Shown here piece after piece: positions 10,661 to 22,600 of a stretch of DNA of 64,000 nucleotides. The notes under the pieces are model-generated. The model saw only the letters and a program-made list of their open reading frames with translations. It did not search any database and was not told the origin of the DNA. The stretch spans positions 29,268,618 to 29,332,617 of the forward strand of contig OX438747.1 in NCBI GenBank assembly GCA_949316235.1. The letters run 5' to 3'. Both the position numbers and the translations under genes were made by a program. This DNA is from Oegoconia quadripuncta. Lineage: Eukaryota > Arthropoda > Insecta > Lepidoptera > Autostichidae. The number at the start of each line of letters is the position of its first letter. The stretch's first letter is position 1.

Positions 10661-13600
10661 GTAAGGCCACAGTTTTGATACGGACACAATGACAACCTGT
10701 TTGGTGTAGAGGTTAGCAACTCTGACCACTATACCAAAAGGTTGCGGGTTCGAATCCCGCTAGGGGCATATGTTTGTGTGATGAATACGGACATGTCGGA
10801 GTTATGGATGTTTTCATTTGTCTAAAGTATGTAAAAAAAAAATGAATTTATGTATTATATCAACCATCTGGTATCCACAACACAAGCCTATAGTTTCTTA
10901 CTGTGGAACTAGATGGCGATGTGTGTATGTCTAAGGATATTTATTATTATTATAGTTTTGATTTAAAACATTTCAAAATCAACAGATGCAGCACGATATT
11001 TAAGGCGACATGTTGTTGATCTTCAAGGCGACAGAATGATGTTTAACGCCCGAATACTTAAACGCTTCTTAACTGTATGAGCCTCTTAAATATCATGCTT
11101 CATGTGATTGATATTCAAAGCGACAGAATGATGTTTAACGCCCGAACACTCAAACGCTTCGTAACTGTATGAGCCTCTTAAATATCATGCTTCATGTGAT
11201 TGACATTCAAAGCGACAGAATGATGTTTAACGCCCGAATACTTAAACGCTTCTTAACTGTATGAGCCTCTTAAATATCATGCTTCATGTGGTTGACATTC
11301 AAAGCGACAGAATAATGTTTAACGCCCGAATACTTAAACGCTTCTTAACTGTATGAGCCTCTTAAATATCATGCTTCATGTGATTGACATTCAAAGCGAC
11401 AGAATAATGTTTAACGCCCGAATACTTAAACGCTTCTTAACTGTATGAGCCTCTTAAATATCATGCTTCATGTGATTGACATTCAAAGCGACAGAATAAT
11501 GTTTAACGCCCGAATACTTAAACGCTTCTTAACTGTATGAGCCTCTTAAATATCATGCTTCATGTGATTGACATTCAAAGCGACAGAATAATGTTTAACG
11601 CCCGAATACTTAAACGCTTCTTAACTGTATGAGCCTCTTAAATATCATGCTTCATGTGATTGACATTCAAAGCGACAGAATAATGTTTAACGCCCGAATA
11701 CTTAAACGCTTCTTAACTGTATGAGCCTCTTAAATATCATGCTTCATGTGATTGACATTCAAAGCGACAGAATAATGTTTAACGCCCGAATACTTAAACG
11801 CTTCTTAACTGTATGAGCCTCTTAAATATCATGCTTCATGTGATTGACATTCAAAGCGACAGAATGATGTTTAACGCCCGAACACTCAAACGCTTCTTAA
11901 CTTTAAGAGACCCTGGAATATCATGCTGTCTATTTCATGTCGTTGACTTTCGAAGCGACGTAACGATGTTTAACACGATGTTGACCGCCTCCACAGCTCA
12001 ATGTAAACAATATAGGGTTTACGAATCGGAGGTCGCGGGTTCGATCCCCACCGGGGTGCATGTTTAGTACGTTTTGGTCGATGGTAGGGAATTTTAAAAA
12101 TCCGCCTGGCTAGCTACCACCATCTTATCTAAGTCTACCGCCAAACGGCAATGTTAATAGCATAGTTGTGTACCGGTTGTCAGAAAAGATAGCCAGTCCA
12201 AATAAGATGGAGTTTCCGGGTCAGTACGCTTCCAACTTCGGCCTCATCTTCACTTAACATCAGGTGTGATTGAGATAAGATAATAAGTTTATTTGCAAGA
12301 ATATAGTATTCAGCCCGCAAGCGGACATGCAAATATTAAATATTATTTGACTCTATATCTACACATATTGACTAATACTTTAATTTTTAAATTCCAAATA
12401 GATTTTTAAATTTTAAATTCCTTAACACTATAAAAGCATTCATCTAGTAGCCATTTTGTCAGTATCGTTTTAAACCTATTACCATGCATTGATTTTATGT
12501 CATTTGGTAAACTATTAAATATCGAAATACACATATTAAAAACGTTTTTCTCATAAATATTTTTCTTAACAAGTGGCTTATATAATGTATTCATAATCTT
12601 AGCTCTAGTCTGCCTCTGAACCACTTCGCTGCGTTTTTTAAAATATTCTGGGTGGGCGATAACAAAAATGCAAATATCTCTAATATACATGCAAGATAAT
12701 GGTAATATATTAAGTTTCTTCAATAATGTCACACAGCTATCATCAAATCATGTATTATAAATAGCTCGAACACACTTCTTTTGTACCTTAAGCGCTATTG
12801 ATATCTACTGGGTTTCCCCATAGTATAAGACCATAGTTGAGCACTGATGATACAAGGTCAAGTGCTAACCCTTTATGCATAAAAGAAACCAGCCGAATAC
12901 TCAAACCCACCCAGTATTCTGTATCCATTTTTAGGAGTTACCTGAGAACACGATCGGCGGCGTCGTGCGTGCCCCCCGCCTCACCCTGTCCGAGTGTTTC
13001 CTGCTCGGCGCGGCGCCGGCGGACGCGCTGGAGGCGGTGCTGCGGAAAGCGCAGTTCAGGAGGCTGGAGATAGATCACGCGGCGATTGATGATGAAGGCG
13101 CGGTGAGTTGACGTGTTAGGCTTTTACACTTGAATACACAAATGCTTCTAACTGTCACCACGTTCCATGCTGCGCTTGCTGGTGCGTGGTCTCCACTGCA
13201 GAACTTTAATAGTTTGTATTCATCATCATAGATAGAACATTTCACTGCAGGGATATAGACATTCCCTCGTAATGAGGGAGTAATCCATGGGTTTAAACGG
13301 CTCCTCTACACGATATATAAAATTGTTGTAACCTTTCTTGATTGTAAATGATTGATTGAAAAGAGACAAACCCTCTGAGTTTCTCGCTAGCTCTTCTCAG
13401 TAGTGGTCGCGTTCCGAGCTAGTGGTAGTTTAAAAAACAAATGACGTCCATAAATGCATATTGTATTGCCTACATGAATAAATGATTTTCATTTCATTTC
13501 ATATGGGCCATAGTTCACCACGCTGGCCCAATGCGGGTTGGGGACTTCACATGCCATGCCAATTTTTATTTCTCAGGCACGCAGGTTTTCTCACGATGTT

Positions 13601-16600
13601 TCCCTTCACCGTTTAAGAGCAGGCGGATAAATACACATAAGTAATTAAATTACATTTAAAAATTGTGTGCAGGCAATATAAAATAAATTGGGAGACCGCG
13701 TCTTAACCGTTGAGCCACCGACGACGCTTCACTTGCCTTAAATTAATATAGCGGATGATAATTTCCTTTATCACTAATGTTCTGTTCCCTCACAATCAGG
13801 AAGCGATATTCGACATGGTGGAGTACTACGAGAGCGCCACTGCTGTCTGCATCAGTGGGCCGAGGCAGTTCGGCATCAGGGGATGGCAGGCCGCGTCTAG
13901 GATGATCAAGAAGGTAAACTTAGAGACAAAATATTTCTTTGTTCAACAATAATAATTAGATACCGTGTCCGGAAATATTGGGTCTTTACCTATGAAATGG
14001 GAGGTTTTTTTCTTCGTTAATCATTTGTACCAATTCCTGCGATTTTCAAAGCTATACCCAAATTTGTTTTTTATTTGGAAAATGGAATATTATTTCAAGG
14101 TTTCACATGAAATATTTTTTAATTTCTGAGCTAAATCACATAATAAAAAAAATTTGAACGGAGCTCTTTTCATGTGCTTCCCATAATCATTTCTTAGATT
14201 CGCTGAAACTTTTATAAAGCGGTTACTTTTAAAAATTAAGGCTGCCATACTTAACTTAATGTTATCCGATAATACACACAAAGTTTAGCCAAATTTGGAT
14301 TTGCCGTTCCCAAAAAAAAAAATCAAAAATATTTGTATGGAGAAAACAGTCCTAATGAAATTCTTCATACAAAACGCCAATTTCATAGGTAAGGACCTAA
14401 TACATATTTATTCAGGCATGTAACACACGTATATCTAACATAAGCTAATTTTAAGCTGTCGCCTTAAATTCGCTTTTTTACAGCTACGTATTTAAAACTG
14501 TAGTCGAGTTTTTGTAACTGTTTTGTATTTAAGTTTCTATCTAGTCGTTCACCATATTGTGTGTTTAATTAATAACTGTGTTCGTTCCAGAGCTGCCACC
14601 TAGCGGAACTGGAGGTGACTAACCAGCCTCTAGAGGCGGGACATGCACCAGTACTCGCCAGAGCGTTAAACACCCACACGTGTCGTCTCCGTTCGCTGTG
14701 TCTTCAGAGCGCCGCACTTACTGGCGAGCCGCTGCGATGTCTAGGTAATATATATATCACATGTAGATCGTTGAATTAACTGTTAAGAGGGTTTATTCCT
14801 TCCAGTGGCGCCCTCATTGGATAAATTAAGATATTTTTTTAAATACAGTTATCTAAAAAATCGCTCTGACCTGCACTCAGACCTTAGAAGCTAATTTAAT
14901 ATACTCTTTATAAATAATAATAACTAAACAGTTTTAATACGGTTATTTTTGACAATTTCAATTGATTAATTTAACCGCCTCCGTGGCTCAATGTAAACAA
15001 CATTGGGCTTACGATTCGGAGGTCGCGGGTTCGATCCCCAGCGGGGTACATGTTTAAGTACTCGGTTTGGTTGGTGGTAGGGCATTTTAAATGTCCACCT
15101 GGCTAGCTACCACCAACTTATCTAAATCTGCCGCCAAGCAGCAATGTTAATAGCATTGTTGTGTTCCGGTTGTCAGAGATAAGATAGCCAGTCCTCCAAA
15201 TGTGTTGGGGTTTCCGGGTCAGTACGCATCCACCTTCGACCTCATCTTCACTTAACATCAGGTGTGATTGAGGTTGAGTACAAACCCGCCGTGCATAAAA
15301 AAAAAGCGGTAGACTGAGAGACGATCAACAGCTCACACCCCGGACCTCTCTTTGAAACTCGCGAGTAAGAAGAAAGGCTTGTTTTTTATTCTTGTTAAGG
15401 GTATGCTAAAACTAAATTTAGATAATATTTTGATGTAATCTCTGTTTCAGTGATAGCACTCAAGTCTAACAACTCTGTTCGCGAGTTGCGTCTCGGCGAC
15501 AATCGACTCGCTGTGTCCGACGCCGTGCAACTGGCGTCGCTGCTTCGTCTCAATACGCGACTACAGATGTTAGACCTGTCCAACAACCAGCTACAGGTAT
15601 ACAGATAACCGGCTACAGGTATTCAGAAATTACTGATACTAGGACAATGGGCTGGTCGCTATTGCGGCACAGCACGCGGCTGTAGATGTTGGACTTGTCC
15701 AACAGCCAGCTACAGGTATGCAGATAACCGACCACAGGTATTCAGAAATTACTGGTACATGGACAAGCGCTGGTCGCTATTGCGGCACAGCACGCGGCTG
15801 TAGATGTTGGACCTGTCCGACAACCAGCTACGCAAATAACCGACTAAAGGTATTCAGCAGTTGTAGAAGATTATTAACGCCATGCAATTGGTATCGCAAC
15901 TTCGTCTTAACACGCGGCTGTCGATGTTGCATCTGTCTAACAACAGATAAGCATCCAAGCCACTACAGGTATTCAGCAGTTACAGGCATAAGTATATGGT
16001 CTGTGATTCATACCTGTAGATCAACGGTTTCCAATTTTTTTTTTGACCACTTAACCCTAATTGATCATACTTTCTTGGCGGATCCCCAAATTGAAAATAA
16101 CAAGAGTGAGTGTACTTTGTAGTGTGAATATTTTCATTTTTGAAGGAAAGAAAGAAATTATTTACTTGCCAGAATACAGTTTATAAAACCCTTAGATTAT
16201 GTAACTTCCATCGGTATCGTCATGGATTACGGTGACCAATGAGAAACCGTTAAATTGCCGAGCGAGCGTTGAGCCAACCAATCACAAGTCAGAACGTAAC
16301 CGATGACGATAACGATGAATTTATGTAATAGAAGCCCTGATTAGAAATTTAGGATTCATGGATTCAATCTGGATGCAGATGTGCAAAAAATTATTTGTGA
16401 CACTTTACATAGCATTCTGATAATTTAAATATTCCTTAACATCATAGAAACACTTTGCCTGAAGCCGTTTGTATCAATCGAATTTTAAACATTTTGTCAT
16501 TAACTAATTTTATTTCGTCAGGCAGATTGTTATACAATATTATACACATATTATAAACATTATTTTCATAAACATATTTGTGGCAAGGAGGTTTTATACA

Positions 16601-19600
16601 ATAGGTTACAGTATTGTGCTCTTGTATGTCTATCACTAGTCTCACTACGCTTATTAAAATATTTAAAATTGGCTTTCACAAAGAGACACGAGTCTTTTAT
16701 GTACATAATAATACAAATAATTTGTACGGTAATTGCGTATTTAATGTGACCAAAGAAATTTTTGTCGCCAGGATGCCGGTACGGGTCACATAGCAGAGGC
16801 TCTGGCTGACCAGGCAGCGCAGACCCCGCCTTCTGCTGCCAATTCACCTCTGGATCCCCACCACTGTCCACGTACGCTATCCTACAATATTTTTTTTTAC
16901 ATTTAAAATGAAGCACGTAAAAACAATGGAACCAACCCATCTCTTCGCGTGGGTGTCGTAAAAGGCGACTAAGGGACTTCCCAACAAAAATATACCAGGG
17001 TATTTATTATATATCTGAAACTATATAATATATATATTTAGTTTAGTCAGAAGCACGCATAGAATCGATTCCGGCTATAAAAATAAAGGGTTAATGTTTT
17101 TATGTAATTATTTATCTAATTACAAGCGGAAACATAACAGTAACTGAATTCGCAATAATCCTTTATTTTTATTCTATTTTTTCTAGCTATATTTATTTAT
17201 TTATTTTCGGGAAACTCACAGTCGTTACATTATAATATAAAGTAGAACACAATAGTCATTGCACAGACAAAAATAGTCTCCACAGATAGTATATAGATTA
17301 CAGAATATATGATCTGTATACTTGTTGGGTTCAGTGCCAATTGTTTACGTGTCTTGCCTCTCGACTCTATGGCAAGTATCTAAATTAAATCGAAACAAAG
17401 AATGTCTATCTATAACGTGCCTAAGTAATGGGCGCTCGTCTGTTTACTTTACATGCAGTGATGTAAATGGGCTAATAAACTTTATTTTTCTTTTACTTCT
17501 ACAGTTACGTTTATTTTTACTGTTACGTTTACTTCTAATGTTACGTTTACTTTTATTGATACGTTTACTTTTATTGATACGTTTACTTCTAAAGTTACGT
17601 TTACTTCTAATGTTACGTTTACTTTTATTGATACGTTTACTTCTAAAGTTACGTTTACTTTTCCTTCTACTGTTACTTTTACTTAAATTATGTTACGTTA
17701 CCTCGTCAAACTTTTAATGCAGCTAATTCTTTTGTACGAACTTGCCAAGCTATTAATCATTATCTTCAGTCTGCTACTAGTATCATAAGTATGTAGCCGT
17801 AACATATTTTAACCAGCAAATTGCTTACGTTACAGTGAGCGGATACGAGTCCCGAGGTCTCGCCGTGTTGGTACTGTGGAACAATCAGCTGACGAGGAAT
17901 AGTGCCGCGCATCTCAGCAAGGCGTTGGTAATGTATTAAACATTACTACGAAAATAAATAAATATTTCGGACACTTACACCAATCATCTAGTCCCAAACT
18001 AAGCAAAGCTTGTACTATGGATACCAGATAACGGATAAACATACATAAATATTTACATAAACATCCATCACTCAGGAATAAAATGTTCATATTTATCACA
18101 CAAACATTTACCCGTCGCGGGGTTCGAACCCGCAACCGTTGGTTTCGCTGACAGGGTCGGACACTACACCAATCGGTCGTCAAATAGATAATTAGATAAC
18201 AAGTTTAGATAGATTTATTTAGTTCACTTTTACAATATCATGTCATACATACAGTATGTAGTATTTTTCTTCGTTAATCATATGTACCAATTCCTGCGAT
18301 TTTCAAAGCTATATCCAAATTTGTTTTTTATTTGGAAAATGGAATATTATTTCAAAGTTTCACATGAAATATTTTTTAATTTCTGGGCTAAATCACATAA
18401 TAAAAAAAATTTGAACAGAGCTCTTTTCATGTGCTTCCCAAAATCATTCCTTAGTTCGCTGAAACTTTTATAAAACGGTTACTTTTAAAAATTAACGCTG
18501 CCTATACTTAACTTAACCTTTAGGCGGACGCGAACACCGATCGGTGTCCAAAATACTTTTATACCTTCAACAGACGCGAACACCGATCGGTGTCGGCGAT
18601 ACACTCGACTTTCAACTCTCAATTGTAATGGTTATAGAGTTCCAATTCCTTTGGACTGTGTTTGAACTTGTTCTCTATTAAATTCCGCATCCAATAATGT
18701 GCGCCATGTCATGTTAGCTATGATATTTAGTCTGTATTTGCGAAAATATTTTTTTTCTCTGTGGGTGGGAGTATAGGCATAGAATTCCAACTACTGTTTT
18801 TTATTAGAACAGGCTTAGGAACCTGGCCATAGAGCTTTCAATTCTCATAACAATTTATTGAATTACCCGTTTTTTTAAGAAAAACATGAAATAAATCTGT
18901 ACTTTCCGTAAAAATACCAATTATATCGTGGATATAGGTATACCTACATATTACAACTCGTAACATTTTTCTGATTTTTTGTATTATAGCTGAAGTAGTG
19001 TTCATTCATTATATCCATAGATCTGGGGGCACGGCAGTGCCCCCGCCAAGTCGAGCGCGAAGCAAACACTGCCGTACCATCCTTTACTGGAACCATTTCG
19101 CCGCATTTTCAGACCCCTATTTTAGAACCTCTGGATAAGACTAGAACGCAGAAATTTTCGTCATCCAGTAAGCTATAATCACATACTTAAAATCCAAAAT
19201 TTCAAGTCTGTAGGTCATTTAGTTCCGAAGTTAAGCGAAAGCAAAGTTTCGCATTTATGACACTCACTCACTCACTCACTCACTCATGATCATCAAAATA
19301 GAACTAGTACTTCCCATAAACTCAGAGAGCTGAAATTTGGTACAGAGTTATGGTTTAATGGCCACATAAAGGGAAAACTATAAAAACTAGGATAATCGAA
19401 GATCTGGAGTACCTGGTGACCCTGATTAGGAAACACAAGAGCCCAACCAAACTATTAGAGATCGACATATACCGCCTTTACAAAAAATATTCAACTTGGT
19501 GGGCCGCTTCATTTGATGTCAAAAATCGAAGGTCTGAAGTATCTGATGAAGAACCCTCAGCTGGTCTCAGCTGTATTAGAGATATGGTAATGCCCCCTTC

Positions 19601-22600
19601 TACTATTGGTACATAGAAAAATCGACTGTCATTGCAAAAATCCAGCGTAGTGGGACACATTTTCTAATTTAATCTAGCCTATAGCATCCCACTGCTGGGC
19701 GCATGCTTCCCCTTCTGCTTATAATACGCATATAAATAAAATTAAAGGAAAACTCAGGATAAGACTACACTGGCTTTTATACTTATACTTACAAGTTTAC
19801 AAGAAGAAATAGTCGAACGATTAACTTTATATCTGACGAAGAACCCTCAGCTGGTCCCAGCTGTGTTAGAGATATGGTAATGCCCCCTTCTACTATTGGT
19901 ACATAAAAAAATCGACTGTCCAGCGTAGTGGGACACATCTTCTAATTTAATCTAGCCTATAGCGTCCCACTGCTGGGCGAATGCCTCCCCTTCTGCTTTT
20001 AATACGAATATAAATAAAATTAAAGGAAAACTCTGGATAAGACTAGACTGGCTTTTATACTTATACTTACAAGTTTACAAGAAGAAATAGTCGAACGATT
20101 AATCTTCTAATTTAATCTAGCCTATAGCGTCCCACTGCTGGGCGAATGCCTCCCCTTCTGTGAAAACTCTGGATAAGACTAGACTGGCTTTTATACTTAT
20201 ACTTACTTATACTTATTACAAGTTTACAAGAAGAAATAGTCAAACGATTAATTTTATTCTACTCGAACATTACACAAATTAAATAAACAAACGAAAATTT
20301 GGTCAAAATATGGCTAAGAGTGGCGGTGATACCCGCACGCGTCGCTAGATGGCGTTGACTGTATTTTAAAACGCGCTTACGTTTTGTTTTTCCGATAACC
20401 TTATATGGCAAAGTGGCAACCGGCCGCGTTACAGTCGTTTACGACATTCTTCTATTGCGCTTTTTTTCTTTTTTTTTTTTTATGCATAACGGGTTGGTAC
20501 TTGACCTCAATCTTGAAAATGTTTGCTAGGGATTAGGAGGGATTATTTGCATTTCGTTGGTTTCGCTGATTATTTCGTGAGGTTTGCTAAGATTAATTGG
20601 CAGGTTGTTATTATATTAATTCAAAGATTTAAACAGGTTAGGAATTATATGGTTAGTGACGGATTACTGATTATTACTTAATTATCAGAATTAAAAGAAG
20701 TTTCAATTGAATACTTTATTTAATTGTTAATTATTTAGTACCTACTTTTAGTTTTCTAGGTTTAATTTACAGTTAGGCAGTACTTCGAATCGCGTTCGTG
20801 TTTATAAGTACTTTTCTAGTATTCTAGTTTAGTTTATTTAGTTAGATATTACTTCGTTTCGTTTAAAAATATCATTAATTTAGCTGTATTTCAGTACTAG
20901 GTAGGTAGTACCTTTGGTAGAAAGTTCATTGATAATTAATTATATTGACACTTGTCTAATAATTAAGAGTTAACGTTTTGCTTATAGTTTGTATAGATTG
21001 AGTAGGCAGAGTAATATTTTCTTTAAGTTTTTTTTATTAAGACAAAAGAAGTCTTAAAGATATAAGTAGGTTTTAGTCTAAATATTATCGGTATTTCTGA
21101 TTTGTTGTCCATATACTAAAGGTCGTTGAGTTTAATTGTGTTTGATTGCGCAAGATAATAATTATCGTAAAAAATGTCGATAATATTAAAAGACGACGAT
21201 GAACTTAGTGGCTACCAAGTAGTTGGTATGCCCAAAGACGGGTCTTGTCTCTTCCATTCAATATCTTTCTTGGTGTATGGTAGAACTGACTCAACTTGCA
21301 GTATCAAGTATCTATATTTGTAGAAACGTGGGCATATATATAATATGCCCACGTTTCTACAAAAAGAAGTGAAATCCCACCAAAAACATTCTGTAAAAAA
21401 CTAGCCAAGTCTCGATGGAGCTGCTTGATTATCTCTAAAAAGTAATGAAATCTATACAAAGTCGTGCCAAGCGTAAGGTTCCTTACTGCGATTTCTTTAT
21501 TATTATAGTTAATGTTGTGTGACTTGGCCGTTGAAGGGTACACAGGGGTACAAAACCAGGTGCTCCATGACACCATTGCACCAATCTGTCGCCAGAACCG
21601 CTACGCATTGACGATGGAAAATTGCCACTTGGAAAACGTTGATTCACTAACCAGTCAATTGTAGGCTTGATAAAGCCACTAACGTATAAAGAATGTTATG
21701 TAAACGCCACACAGATTATTCGCTAATAATTTGCCGTTGAACATTCTTAATAACATAATTAATAACATTAATAGCGGTTCTGGCGACAGATTGGTGCAAT
21801 GGTGTCATGGAGCACCTGGTTTTGTACCCCTGTGTACCCTTCAACGGCCAAGTCACACAACATTAACTATAATAATAAAGAAATCGCAGTAAGGAACCTT
21901 ACGCTTGGCACGACTTTGTATAGATTTCATTACTTTTTAGAGATAATCAAGCAGCTCCATCGAGACTTGGCTAGTTTTTTACAGAATGTTTTTGGTGGGA
22001 TAATATATTCCCGTAGCTATTGCTTTTCACAGATTACAAATACACCCAGTAGAAGAGTATCTATAAACGTTTTTAACACCGCAGGTATTTTCGAAAATTT
22101 GACAGGCGCGTCGAGATACTTGACCCGCGGAAAAGAAAAAAGGAAAGAGAGGACAGAGAGGTTAATGTTATCCGATAATACACACAAAGTTTCGCTAAAT
22201 TTGGATTTGCCGTTCCCAAAAAAAAATCAAAGATGTTTGTATTGAGAAAACAGTCTTAATGAAATTCTTCATACAAAACGCCAATTTCATAGGTAAGGAC
22301 CTAATACATATTTTTTTTTGTAAATAAATACTTATTATAAATGAAAACATCCATAATTCAGGTACACATGGCACACATTCATCACACAAACATATGCCCC
22401 TAGCGGGATTCGAACCCGCGACCTGTTGGTATAGTGGTCAGAGATTCTAACCACTACACCAAACAGGTCGTTGAATATATTTTTTGAATAGATATTATTA
22501 TTATTAATATGTAAAAAATTAATCAATAAAGTACTATAAGTATGTAATCATTGTTACATCTCCAGTTGTCAGAGATAAGATAGCCAGTCCCCCAAATAAG

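Larger units (their letters stand above)
18517..22161. mobile_element. TTAA-flanked 3.6-kb insertion (piggyBac-like target) with OTU and LanC-like fragments
   Basis: Comparing the interrupted MITE-H with intact copies shows an insertion with TTAA at both ends (18513-18516 and 22162-22165), the signature target of piggyBac-superfamily elements. Ends are cctttaggcggacg and ggacagagagg; only the terminal CCT is shared as an inverted repeat. Near the left end a 22-bp direct repeat with palindromic accgatcggt occurs at 18527 and 18573. Contents in order: a 300-bp tandem duplication (19545-20240), a long AT-rich leader, an OTU-like reading frame (21174-21323) and a perfect 229-bp inverted repeat (21375-22000). 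No transposase is visible, so it is non-autonomous or composite. Confidence 0.75.

Noticed and set aside
10690..10770. tRNA-like sequence with gggttcgaatcccgc
   Set aside because: It is the head of a SINE-B: the same head and body recur many times, and the cloverleaf is not complete. The same applies to all SINE-A and SINE-C heads.
17322..17717. 131-codon leucine-rich open frame
   Set aside because: Produced by the ttacgtttactt minisatellite; no conserved protein content.
18240..18473. 77-codon open frame
   Set aside because: Lies in MITE-H; other copies do not keep it open.
21304..21576. Minus-strand 90-codon frame duplicated at 21799-22245
   Set aside because: Identity between the two comes from the inverted repeat itself; the LanC-like signal is in another frame.
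18517..22161. Classification as a true piggyBac element
   Set aside because: TTAA flanks fit, but no transposase and no convincing terminal inverted repeats beyond CCT were seen, so only the target type is claimed.
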